Below are positions 41,618-49,406 of a stretch of DNA of 64,000 nucleotides, one piece after another; within the stretch, counting starts at the first letter, position 1, and each line of letters opens with the position of its first letter. The stretch is taken from positions 186,001 through 250,000 of the forward strand of contig CBDBMR010000012.1 in assembly GCA_965207535.1 (NCBI GenBank), written 5' to 3'. Source of the DNA: JAJDXO01 sp965207535. Its GTDB lineage: Bacteria; Pseudomonadota; Alphaproteobacteria; Rhodospirillales; UBA2165. The notes beneath the pieces were generated by a model. That model was given only the letters and a program-made list of their open reading frames with translations, made no database searches and was not told where the DNA came from. The position numbers were made by a program, and so were the translations under genes.

Positions 41618-42817
41618 TTATTGAATCGCCTCGGATTTTCGGACCCCGTTGATCATCGAGGTCTGCATGAGTATTTCCCGCGATTTCCCGGCGTCCGCGG
41701 CAACCGCTCTCAGCTCGTCCTGCCGCCGCTTTCGGACGGCCGGGTCCTTCTCCTCGAGATTCTTCTTGTTTCGGATCGTCTGCGCCTGGACGTATTCGAC
41801 GGCGATGGGCCGGCGCTGGCGGTCATACCGGTCGAGGAGATCGTCACTCTCTCCGCCGCGAATGATGCGGACCAGCTTGTTGGCGAGGTTGATGCCGTCA
41901 TGCAGCCCGCCGTTCATCCCCATTCCGCCCAACGGGTTGTTGACGTGCGCCGCATCGCCGGCAAGCAGAATACGTCCCTTCCGATAGGTTTCCGCGACCC
42001 GCTGATTTACGCCGTAGAGGGTCCTGTGGTCGATCGAGTAGGCGGAGTCCCAGGGCGCCAGCCGATGCAGCCGGTTTTGAAGGTAGGTCTCGTCAAACGC
42101 TTCCTCCCGAGTCATTTCCATGGGGATGGGAAACAGAAAGCGCCAGAATTCCGGCGCATGGATCAACGCGCACCACTCGGTCGGGTGAGAGATGTAGGCC
42201 ACATGGCCCATGTCGGGAACGATCTCGTTCACCGGCTCGGGAACGCTGATGGTGACGAACTGTTCGGGGTAGGTAAATCCGGCAAATTCGATTCCCTGCG
42301 ACTTTCGAACGGCGCTCCGCGAGCCGTCGCATCCGATCAGATAGGTTCCGGAAACCTCCTCTTCTCCGTCAGGCGTCGAATAGGCGACCGTAACGCCCTC
42401 GCCGGTCTGCGACGCGCCGGTCACCCGGGCATCGAATCGAAACTCCGTATCGCTGAACGGTTCCAGCATCTCGTGGATGACGCGGGTGAGCTTGAACTGC
42501 TCACACTGGAGCCGGTAGGGATGATTGGTTTCGTCGGCAATCAGAGCGTGGTCGAACTCGGCCACCAGTCCGTCATCGAGGTCCCGATATTGAATTGATG
42601 GCGTGACCAGACCCTGTTCGATGAGTTTCGGCGTCACGTCCAACTCGTCGAGCATATCAAGGCTTGGCGGGTGGAACGTCGAGGCGCGAAGGTCCTGGAT
42701 CAGCCCGGCCTCCGCCTCGAGCAGCGTCACGGGGATGCCGGCGTTGGACAGGACCAATGCGGCGACGCAACCGACGGGCCCGGCGCCCGCGATGATGACG
42801 CTGTTCTTGCTTGCCAT
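41618..42817 (-). CDS. FAD-dependent monooxygenase (aromatic hydroxylase type)
   Basis: The protein of about 399 residues has the FAD dinucleotide motif AGAGPVGCVAALVL at the start. A conserved GCDGSRSAVRKSQGI segment and the FAD/ribityl motif GDAAHVNNPLGGMGMNGGLHDG follow. This is the PHBH/phenol-hydroxylase fold that inserts one oxygen into an activated ring. ATG 42817 gives the clean start; TTG 42832 is an alternative. It heads the operon containing the cyclase-family hydrolases, consistent with breakdown of an aromatic or heterocyclic compound. Confidence 0.9.
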   Translation of the reverse strand: MASKNSVIIAGAGPVGCVAALVLSNAGIPVTLLEAEAGLIQDLRASTFHPPSLDMLDELDVTPKLIEQGLVTPSIQYRDLDDGLVAEFDHALIADETNHPYRLQCEQFKLTRVIHEMLEPFSDTEFRFDARVTGASQTGEGVTVAYSTPDGEEEVSGTYLIGCDGSRSAVRKSQGIEFAGFTYPEQFVTISVPEPVNEIVPDMGHVAYISHPTEWCALIHAPEFWRFLFPIPMEMTREEAFDETYLQNRLHRLAPWDSAYSIDHRTLYGVNQRVAETYRKGRILLAGDAAHVNNPLGGMGMNGGLHDGINLANKLVRIIRGGESDDLLDRYDRQRRPIAVEYVQAQTIRNKKNLEEKDPAVRKRRQDELRAVAADAGKSREILMQTSMINGVRKSEAIQ

Positions 42818-42832
42818 CGGAATAGGGTCCAA

Positions 42833-43233
42833 TTACGGCCAAAGACGGCCAAAGACGAGATGACGAATTCGAAAGATTGTATGCAATTATCGGGCATCGA
42901 TTGCCAGCCGGTCAATTGAGCCGGATGCGCCGGAATTGCCCGGCTGTGGCGCACTCCTTTTGGGGCGCACTCCACCCGTCATGCCCGTGCTTGACACGGG
43001 CATCCATGAACTTCCGACCCCCTCACCCAGCTTCGGCTAGGCCGGGCTGCCGCCCGGCACGCCTCCGCATCCCTCTCCCCCCGATGGGGGCGAGGGAGTA
43101 TCGGTGGTGTCCCCTCTCCCCCTACTTCAGGGGGAGAGGGTCAGGGTGAGGGGGTCATAAGGTATGAGAATGAAGGGGTTGCGCAAACGGCCTCCAAAAC
43201 GCCGGATGCGCTTCCCACTGGAAGCAGCACCCT
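42833..43233. other. Intergenic region with repeats
   Basis: About 400 bp without a gene. It holds a REP-like palindrome at about 42978-43008 and the dispersed hairpin element at 43018-43154. Both neighbouring genes are on the minus strand, so the region separates two transcription units. Confidence 0.55.
43018..43154 (+). repeat. Dispersed hairpin element (CCCTCACCC...), copy 3
   Basis: Starts CCCCCTCACCCAGCTTCGG and ends GGGTCAGGGTGAGGGGG. Nearly the same as 24226-24352 and inverted relative to 15166-15301. Confidence 0.8.
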
Positions 43234-43995
43234 CTAAAACCGCTCCAGCAGCCAGCCCCGGCCGAAGAACTTGTCGTCGATCCCGTTGGTCCTGAACGTG
43301 TGCCAAATGGTCGCCACGTTGATCGGAATGACCGGTTTGCCGAGCTGTTTCTCGAGCGCCGGGAATATATCGAGCGCCGTCAGGTTGGTCCCCGCCTGGA
43401 CGATGGCATCGACATCGTCCCCGTCGAGCTGGTTCATCACCGCGTCGATGACTTCGCCGGGCGGCGTGTGGGCGATGGACGTGGCCGTGTCGCATTTCAA
43501 TCCGACCACGTTCGACACCTCATAGCCGGTTTCCTCGAGAAAGCGGTGAACCTGCTCGTCGCCGACCGGCTGGTACGGCGTGAGCGCGGCGACCTTCCTG
43601 GCGCCGAAGGCCTTGAGCGACGCATCGAGCGCATTGGCGCCCGTCGTTATGCCGATCTCGTCGCCGCAAACCTCCCGAAGCCCCGCGGTGAACTCGGCGT
43701 TGCCCTCCAAGCCGCCCCAAAACGTCTCGGCGGACATTCCCATCATGATGTGCGACGGCTCGCAGGTCATGGCATCGCGCATGGCATGCGGGATGGTGTG
43801 CCGAATGGCGTCGACGAAGGCCATGAACATATCGTCGCTGGAAAGATCGGGCTGTTCGACGAAGAAGCGGCAGAAATGCCACGTGACGCCGGGAGGCGCC
43901 AATTGCTGGCAGTCGTATTCCACACTGATATTGGTCGACGGAAGGATGACCGCTATCCGTCCGCGGCTGCCGATCCAGGGTTCCTGCGGCTTCAT
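43234..43995 (-). CDS. Maleate isomerase/Asp-Glu racemase-fold protein lacking the usual cysteines
   Basis: The 253-residue protein follows the maleate cis-trans isomerase/arylmalonate decarboxylase pattern: RIAVILPSTNISVEYD, a first active-site loop MMGMSAETFWGG, LTPYQP, and a second loop VQAGTNLTAL. In characterised members the two loops carry the nucleophile Cys (GCTS and SCTNL). Here they read GMSA and AGTNL, so both catalytic cysteines are replaced. It may be a different activity or a non-catalytic relative. It is a single gene between repeat blocks. Confidence 0.8.
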   Translation of the reverse strand: MKPQEPWIGSRGRIAVILPSTNISVEYDCQQLAPPGVTWHFCRFFVEQPDLSSDDMFMAFVDAIRHTIPHAMRDAMTCEPSHIMMGMSAETFWGGLEGNAEFTAGLREVCGDEIGITTGANALDASLKAFGARKVAALTPYQPVGDEQVHRFLEETGYEVSNVVGLKCDTATSIAHTPPGEVIDAVMNQLDGDDVDAIVQAGTNLTALDIFPALEKQLGKPVIPINVATIWHTFRTNGIDDKFFGRGWLLERF

Positions 43996-44170
43996 GACGA
44001 TACCTCCGATCCGCGCTGTTGCCGGAAAATCGTATACAATCTCGCTCGACCGTAAACCGGTTGTTTCGGTTCAGGAACCCGCGGCATACTCCGGCCGTCA
44101 TGCCCCGACCCACTGGACCGGCTTTGCCGGCCAGCCGGCAAAGTGGCGGGGCATCCAGGATATAAGGATT

Positions 44171-44250
44171 TCACCACAGAGGCACAGAGTTCACAGAGGA
44201 GGAATAACTAACTCCTGCTATCTCAATGTCTCACCGTCTCTGTGGTTCAA
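44171..44250 (-). repeat. 80-bp hairpin element, copy C (inverted)
   Basis: TCACCACAGAGGCACAGAGT to CCGTCTCTGTGGTTCAA; reverse-complement match to copies A and B. Confidence 0.85.
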
Positions 44251-44293
44251 GAAGCCGTCATGCCCCGACTTGTTCGGGGCATCCACGTTGTTC

Positions 44294-44380
44294 TGGATAC
44301 CCCGGACTTGCACCGGGGTATGACGAGTGGATATACGACACAAACCAGGCCGTCATGCCCCGGCTCGTTCGGGGCATCCA
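44294..44380. repeat. REP-like palindrome pair, second copy
   Basis: Same two palindromes and near-identical spacer as 1414-1502, showing that the pair is a mobile or duplicated unit rather than two independent palindromes. Confidence 0.8.
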
Positions 44381-44469
44381 CCCATGGCCGTCGGCGATAC
44401 AAAAGGTCAGTCCCCGCCGGGGATTGACCGGGTGGATGGCCGGACCGCGGACCAGATTGGAGACGATCG

Positions 44470-45705
44470 ATGCCAGTTCCGACCGACGAACGCGACCCCA
44501 AGCTCGAAGGCCCGCTCGCCGGGGTGCGGGTCATAGAGATGGGTCAATTGCTGGCGGGGCCGTTCACCGGCTCCCGGCTGGCCGATTTCGGCGCCGAGGT
44601 CATCAAGGTGGAAACCCCGGGCAGCGGCGACCCTATGCGCGAATGGGGACACCACCGCTACAACGGCAGGTGCCTTTGGTGGCCCGTTCTGGGCCGCAAC
44701 AAAAAGTGCGTTACGGCGAACCTCAAGGACGGGCGGGGACAGGCGCTCATCAAGCGCCTGGTCGGGTCCGCGGATGTTCTGGTCGAGAACTTCAAGCCCG
44801 GCACGCTCGAGAAGTGGGGCCTCGGCCCCGATGACCTTCACGCCATAAACCCGGGACTGGTCATCGGCCGGGTATCCGGTTTCGGCCAGACGGGGCCCTA
44901 CGCCGACCGTCCCGGATTTGCCAGCGTCGGCGAGGCCATGGGCGGGCTTCGCTACATCAATGGATTTCCCGATCAACCGCCGCCGCGCTCCGGCATTTCC
45001 CTCGGCGACACCCTGACCGGCATGTTCTGCGCGCAAGGAATATTGATGGCGCTCTATTGGCGGGACGCGCTGGGCGGCGGCAAGGGCCAGATCGTCGACG
45101 CGGCCATTACGGAGTCCTGCTTCACCCTCATGGAAAGCGCCCTGCCGGAATTCGACAAGCTCGGCATCATCCGTTCACCGAGCGGCACCGGGCTCGCCAA
45201 CGTCGCGCCCTCGAACATCTACCCGACCAAGGAAGGGAAATACGTCGTCATCGCCGCCAACATCGATGCCATGTTCGGCCGGCTGTGCGCGGCGATGGGC
45301 AAGCCCGAATTGGCCGAGGACCCGAAATACGTGGATCACAAGGCCCGCGGAGAAAACGCGGCCGAACTCGACGCGCTGATCGGGGAATGGACCAGGACCA
45401 AAACGGCTGGGGAGCTCGACAGGCATCTGGATGAGCATGGCGTCGTCGTCGGCCCCATCTACACCATCGGCGACATCGCCGAGGACCCGCACTTCCGGGC
45501 GCGCGGCATGGTCCGGCAATTCGAGGACGAGGAACTGGACGGCCTGGCGATCCCCGGCACGGCGCCAAAATTCTCCGAGAGCGACGGCGCCGTGGCGTGG
45601 CTTGGCCCGCCCGATGTCGGCAGCCATAATGAAGAGATCTACGGCGGCCTGCTCGGGATGAGCGCCCGGGAACTGGAGGACTTGAGGAATGACGGCATCA
45701 TCTGA
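44470..45705 (+). CDS. CaiB/BaiF-family CoA-transferase (class III)
   Basis: The 411-residue protein has the family start LAGVRVIEMGQLLAGPFTGSRLADFGAEVIKVE and later VRQFEDEELDGLAIPGTAPKFSE. It moves CoA between organic acids. The usual catalytic Asp in the PGYDxxxQA loop is not visible: the loop reads RPGFASVGEAMGG, a form seen in a subgroup of the family. It overlaps the HMG-CoA lyase gene by 17 bp, so the two proteins probably work together: activation of an acid by CoA transfer, then cleavage of the CoA ester. Confidence 0.92.
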   Translation: MPVPTDERDPKLEGPLAGVRVIEMGQLLAGPFTGSRLADFGAEVIKVETPGSGDPMREWGHHRYNGRCLWWPVLGRNKKCVTANLKDGRGQALIKRLVGSADVLVENFKPGTLEKWGLGPDDLHAINPGLVIGRVSGFGQTGPYADRPGFASVGEAMGGLRYINGFPDQPPPRSGISLGDTLTGMFCAQGILMALYWRDALGGGKGQIVDAAITESCFTLMESALPEFDKLGIIRSPSGTGLANVAPSNIYPTKEGKYVVIAANIDAMFGRLCAAMGKPELAEDPKYVDHKARGENAAELDALIGEWTRTKTAGELDRHLDEHGVVVGPIYTIGDIAEDPHFRARGMVRQFEDEELDGLAIPGTAPKFSESDGAVAWLGPPDVGSHNEEIYGGLLGMSARELEDLRNDGII

Positions 45706-46627
45706 CGCCGACCGAACCATCGAGATTTGCGATGTCGGCCCGCGGGACGGCCTGCAAAGCGAAGAGCGCCTGTGGAGCGTCGGCGAGCGCGTCGAATTGA
45801 TCAACCGGCTGATCGGTGCCGGGCTCAGGCGGATCGAGGCGGTCAGCTTCGTCAACCCCAAACGGGTTCCGCAAATGGCCGATGCGGAGGCGGTCGTCGA
45901 GGGGATCAACCGCTCGAAGAATGTCCGGATCGCCGGACTTGCCCTCAATGCCAGGGGCGCCGAGCGGGCAATCGCCGCCGAGGTGGACGAGGTCCGCTTC
46001 GTCGTCGTCGCCAGCGAAACCTTCAACCAAAAGAACCAGGGTGCGTCCGTCTCCGAGACCCTCGACGGCTTCGATGCGGTCGCCGAGCCGGTCCGGGCCG
46101 CCGGCATTCGCCTGTCCGGGGTCATCGGGGCGTCGTTCGGCTGCCCCTTCGAAGGCGCCGTCCCGCCGGGCAAGGTCGCCGACATTGCCGGCCGCCTCGC
46201 CGAAAGGGGCGCGGAGGAAATCGGCCTCGCGGACACCATCGGCGCCGCCGTTCCGACCCAGTTGATCGAGCTCCATCCGATGATCGCGGACGCCGTCGGC
46301 GAGGGAACCAGGATCGGATTTCATCTCCATAACACCCGGAATACCGGATTCGCCAACGCGGCCATTGCGGCAAGTCTGGGCGCGGATTTCCTCGACGCTT
46401 CCGTCGGCGGCCTCGGCGGCTGCCCTTTCGCACCGGCGGCAACGGGCAATATCGCCACCGAGGATTTGTGCTTCATGCTGCGCAACATGGGCTACGAGAC
46501 CGGCATCGATCTCGCGGCCCTCATCGGCGTGGCCAGATGGACGGAAGGCTTCTTCGACCAACCGCTGCCGGGTCAGGTCATGAAGGCCGGTCTTTTCCCC
46601 GAGGTCGCGAAACAGGCGGCCGGGTAG
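45689..46627 (+). CDS. Hydroxymethylglutaryl-CoA lyase
   Basis: The 312-residue TIM-barrel protein has the metal and substrate motif VGPRDGLQSE, ASFGCPFEG, FHLHNTR and the catalytic Cys signature GGLGGCPFAPAATGN. HMG-CoA lyase splits HMG-CoA (or a close analogue) to acetyl-CoA and acetoacetate. It overlaps the CaiB gene, which suggests a CoA-transfer plus lyase route for a 3-hydroxy-3-methyl dicarboxylic acid. Leucine breakdown genes are not next to it. Confidence 0.92.
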   Translation: MTASSDADRTIEICDVGPRDGLQSEERLWSVGERVELINRLIGAGLRRIEAVSFVNPKRVPQMADAEAVVEGINRSKNVRIAGLALNARGAERAIAAEVDEVRFVVVASETFNQKNQGASVSETLDGFDAVAEPVRAAGIRLSGVIGASFGCPFEGAVPPGKVADIAGRLAERGAEEIGLADTIGAAVPTQLIELHPMIADAVGEGTRIGFHLHNTRNTGFANAAIAASLGADFLDASVGGLGGCPFAPAATGNIATEDLCFMLRNMGYETGIDLAALIGVARWTEGFFDQPLPGQVMKAGLFPEVAKQAAG

Positions 46628-46698
46628 GCGGCGTTCGGCGCCCTGCTGAAAAACCACTAGAGCGGGGCATGACGGCTGGAGTGTGCCCCAAACCGGCC

Positions 46699-47328
46699 CT
46701 AGCCGGCCGCAACGCCGGCGAGGTAGCCGATTACGTCGCCGCTCGAAACCAGGTCGGCATACTTCTGGCCCATATCGAACAGATTGGCCTCGTGGGGCCC
46801 GAGCGCCCGGTCGCCGACGCAATCGGTGACGACGATTGTGCGGAAGTTGTAGCTCATGGAATCGACGACCGAAGCCCGCACGCAGCCCGACGTGGTGCAT
46901 CCCGCCACGAGCAAGGTATCCACCTGCCGGCCCGCCAGCCACGCGGCAAGGCCGGTGCCGAAGAAGGCCGACGGCTGGGTCTTGCGGAGAACGTACTCGC
47001 CGGCCGCGGGCGCCAGCGCATCCACCACCTGGCTGGATTCCGAATGCTCGGTCAGGTTCTTCAGTCCGGGCGCCTTGTCGCAGAACACGCCGGCATCCGA
47101 ACCGTCATCGGCATAGACGACGCGGGTGAACGCGACCGGGATATTCGCCTTGCGCGCAGACGCCAGCAAGGCCCGGGTGGCGGCAATGGCCTCGCCGATA
47201 TTCCCGCCGCCGAACCGGTCCGGATCGGCAAAGCCGTTGACGAAATCGACGATCAAAAGGGCCGGCCTGCCGCCGAACCCGCTCGAATTCCCGAAATTCT
47301 GTTTCCGATAGACGTCCAGTTCGTTCAT
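46699..47328 (-). CDS. Isochorismatase-family cysteine hydrolase
   Basis: The 209-residue protein has the catalytic triad of the family: Asp in LLIVDFVNGF, Lys in LRKTQPSAF and Cys in VAGCTTSGCVRAS. The cis-peptide-type segment precedes the Cys as usual. Relatives include N-carbamoylsarcosine amidase, nicotinamidase and maleamate amidohydrolase; the GCTTSGCVRA form is close to N-carbamoylsarcosine/maleamate types. It converges with HMG-CoA lyase on the other strand. Substrate unknown. Confidence 0.9.
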   Translation of the reverse strand: MNELDVYRKQNFGNSSGFGGRPALLIVDFVNGFADPDRFGGGNIGEAIAATRALLASARKANIPVAFTRVVYADDGSDAGVFCDKAPGLKNLTEHSESSQVVDALAPAAGEYVLRKTQPSAFFGTGLAAWLAGRQVDTLLVAGCTTSGCVRASVVDSMSYNFRTIVVTDCVGDRALGPHEANLFDMGQKYADLVSSGDVIGYLAGVAAG

Positions 47329-47487
47329 CCGGCTTCCAGGGCGCTCCCAGCGCTATTCCCAATACCCGGCGGCAGTGTAGTACGGCAAGTCACGCCCGGC
47401 CACCCGGGCGGCGGCCGGGAAGCAGGCGTTGGAAACGGGATCGGGCATGGCGATTTTCGTTACCGGGTCTCGACTGTTTGGGGAGTT

Positions 47488-47545
47488 CCGGTGTTTACTA
47501 GGGGAACGAACCGCCTGACGCAAACGCCGGGCGGATAAACACCGG
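47488..47545. promoter_or_regulatory. Inverted repeat upstream of the dioxygenase gene
   Basis: CCGGTGTTTA (47488-47497) and TAAACACCGG (47536-47545) are perfect 10-bp inverted repeats with a 38-bp spacer. The right arm ends 13 bp before the dioxygenase start. It could be a paired operator or an mRNA hairpin; no regulator gene is adjacent. Confidence 0.45.
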
Positions 47546-47558
47546 AGACGCGCCCGCG

Positions 47559-48416
47559 ATGCAATACCAATCCATCACCGTGCACGAAATGTCGCCCTCT
47601 TGTGGAGGAATCATCGAGGGGGTCGATCTCGCGGGCCCCGTCTCAAACCGGCAGTTCGATGAAATCCACTCGGCCGTGCTCGACCGGACCGTGGTCATTT
47701 TCCGGGATCAGGTGCTCAGCGAAGCGGAACACGTTGCCTTTGCCCGGCGGTTCGGGGATCTCCAGCCGGCATCGGTCTCCGGTTTCGACAAGCACCCGGG
47801 CGAGCCGGAAATCGACATTCTGGAGTACGACGCGGAAAACCCGCCCCATGTCACCCGCGACCTGTGGCATACGGATTTCGTCGGCCGGGAGAAACCCTCC
47901 ATGGGCACGGCGCTTTATGCCCGCGACATCCCGCCCGAGGGCGGAGACACCATTTGGGTCAACTCGGTGGCGGCCTACGAAGCGCTTTCGGACCGAATGA
48001 AGGCCCATATCGAGGGTCTCCAAGCCTATCACGATTCCTACCAACCCTATGACGAGCACGTGCGCCCCGAACTGTGGCAGAACGACTACGGAATCTATGA
48101 TCCCGGCGAGCGGGCCAAATATCGTCCGGCCCTGCATCCGGTCGTCCGGACCCACCCGGAGACGGGAAAGCGCGGACTGTTCGTCAACGAATCCATGACC
48201 AGCCTGATCAAGGACCTGGACCGGCGGGAGAGCGACTACCTGCTGCGATACCTGTTCGACCATCTGAGAACGCCGGAGTTCCAGTACCGCCACAAATGGA
48301 AGGACAACGACCTCGCCGTGTGGGATAACCGCCTGAGCCTCCACTACGCGCTGTTCGATTATTCGGAGCACCGGTTGATGCACCGGGTGGTCATCGAGGG
48401 CGACAAGCCGGTGTGA
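47559..48416 (+). CDS. TauD/TfdA-family Fe(II)/2-oxoglutarate dioxygenase
   Basis: The 285-residue protein has the iron-binding HxD in LWHTDFVG (His104, Asp106), GTALYARDIPPEGGDTIWVN and the distal part WDNRLSLHYALFDYSEHRLMHRVVIEG with the third His and the 2-oxoglutarate-binding Arg. This family hydroxylates small substrates such as taurine, 2,4-D or quaternary amines. It stands alone after a paired inverted repeat. The substrate cannot be told. Confidence 0.93.
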   Translation: MQYQSITVHEMSPSCGGIIEGVDLAGPVSNRQFDEIHSAVLDRTVVIFRDQVLSEAEHVAFARRFGDLQPASVSGFDKHPGEPEIDILEYDAENPPHVTRDLWHTDFVGREKPSMGTALYARDIPPEGGDTIWVNSVAAYEALSDRMKAHIEGLQAYHDSYQPYDEHVRPELWQNDYGIYDPGERAKYRPALHPVVRTHPETGKRGLFVNESMTSLIKDLDRRESDYLLRYLFDHLRTPEFQYRHKWKDNDLAVWDNRLSLHYALFDYSEHRLMHRVVIEGDKPV

Positions 48417-48518
48417 TGGGGCCTGCCCCGAAGGGCTGTCCCGGGGAAGCGACCACAAATCCCGGTGGCCACCGGCCGGCCGCATTGACGATCAAGGGAC
48501 CGATGATCGCGCGCGCCG

Positions 48519-48881
48519 CTAATCCGACTTCGTCGCCGGGCCGCGCTCGGACGGGATGACCGGTTCGAGCAGAGAGATCAGTTCCGGCAAGTCTCCCTGT
48601 ACCGTTTTCCAGACGATATCGAGGTTGATGTCGAAATACGCATGCACGAGTCGATTGCGCATCCCGACGATCCGCTCCCACGGTATCTCAGGCAGATCCT
48701 GGCGTGTGGGCTCGGTGACCTGTGTTGCCGCCTCGCCGACGATCTCGACATCCTTGACCAGCGCAAGGACCAGTTGACGATCATTGTCGAGGTCGCCGCG
48801 CGTCCGTCCCCGAGCGAAGCCCACCGCTTCCCGCGCGGCGTCCAGCATGTGCAGCAAACGGATTTCGTCATCCTTGCGCAT
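48519..48881 (-). CDS. hepT: HepT-like toxin ribonuclease
   Basis: The 120-residue protein is of the DUF86/HepT type with the active-site motif RX4HXY in RNRLVHAYF (Arg75, His80, Tyr82), and IVGEAATQVTEPTR upstream. HepT toxins are HEPN ribonucleases kept in check by an MntA-type nucleotidyltransferase, here encoded immediately upstream and overlapping by 14 bp. Intact motif, so probably functional. Confidence 0.9.
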   Translation of the reverse strand: MRKDDEIRLLHMLDAAREAVGFARGRTRGDLDNDRQLVLALVKDVEIVGEAATQVTEPTRQDLPEIPWERIVGMRNRLVHAYFDINLDIVWKTVQGDLPELISLLEPVIPSERGPATKSD

Positions 48882-49173
48882 ACTGGACTTCCGCCGTGTC
48901 GAGGACTTCCTGGCGGAAATACCGGCTCAGGTCTTCCGGGGTCCGCAGGTCCACCTTGCGGCCGCCGAACAGCGGCGACAACTCGATCTCCATGCCGGCC
49001 ACCCCCAACAGGCCGGGCGCGCGATCCGGCGCGAACTCGACCAGCACGTCGATATCGCTTTCGGGGCCGAAATCCGCCCGTAACGCCGAGCCGAAAATCG
49101 CCAGACGCCGGATTCCGTGCGCCTGACAGAATTCGGCCAGTTCGGACTTGGGGATAGACAGTTGCGCATTCAT
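48868..49173 (-). CDS. mntA: MntA-like nucleotidyltransferase antitoxin
   Basis: The 101-residue minimal nucleotidyltransferase has LAIFGSALRADFGPESDIDVLVEF, which contains the GSX10DXD motif (Gly28-Ser29, Asp40, Asp42). MntA proteins AMPylate the HepT toxin next to its active site. The gene overlaps hepT, the usual order antitoxin then toxin. A ketopantoate-reductase fossil lies directly upstream. Confidence 0.9.
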   Translation of the reverse strand: MNAQLSIPKSELAEFCQAHGIRRLAIFGSALRADFGPESDIDVLVEFAPDRAPGLLGVAGMEIELSPLFGGRKVDLRTPEDLSRYFRQEVLDTAEVQYAQG

Positions 49174-49175
49174 GC

Positions 49176-49273
49176 CTAAATCACCTTGTTGGCGTCGACG
49201 TCAAAGCCGGCGGCGGCATTTCGACCGCCACATAGCCGCCGATGGCGCCCGCTCCATAGATGCGGATTTTAAT
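49176..49273 (-). pseudogene. Fossil of a ketopantoate-reductase-like gene, N-terminal part
   Basis: On the minus strand, 49273-49226 reads IKIRIYGAGAIGGYVA, the NADP-binding start of 2-dehydropantoate 2-reductases. After a one-base frame change the next part reads NAAAGFDVDANKV and stops at 49176. The start codon is missing (ATT where ATG is expected). It is a short remnant just upstream of the mntA start, perhaps left when the toxin-antitoxin module inserted. Confidence 0.65.
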
Positions 49274-49406
49274 CCCGGCGCCTGCCGCAGGACAACCAGA
49301 GCGTTTTCCGATCAGTTGCGGTCATGACGCAGCGGCAAACCCGCGCACCAACCAAAATTACAAGCCATTGAAAACCAAAAAAGATTCCGTCGGATAGGAA
49401 AACGCC

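Larger units (their letters stand above)
43996..44469. repeat. Repeat block before the CoA-transferase gene
   Basis: About 470 bp without a gene. It contains a long palindrome at 44098-44156, the 80-bp hairpin copy C at 44171-44250, a REP palindrome at about 44262-44285 and the REP pair at 44294-44380. Confidence 0.7.
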
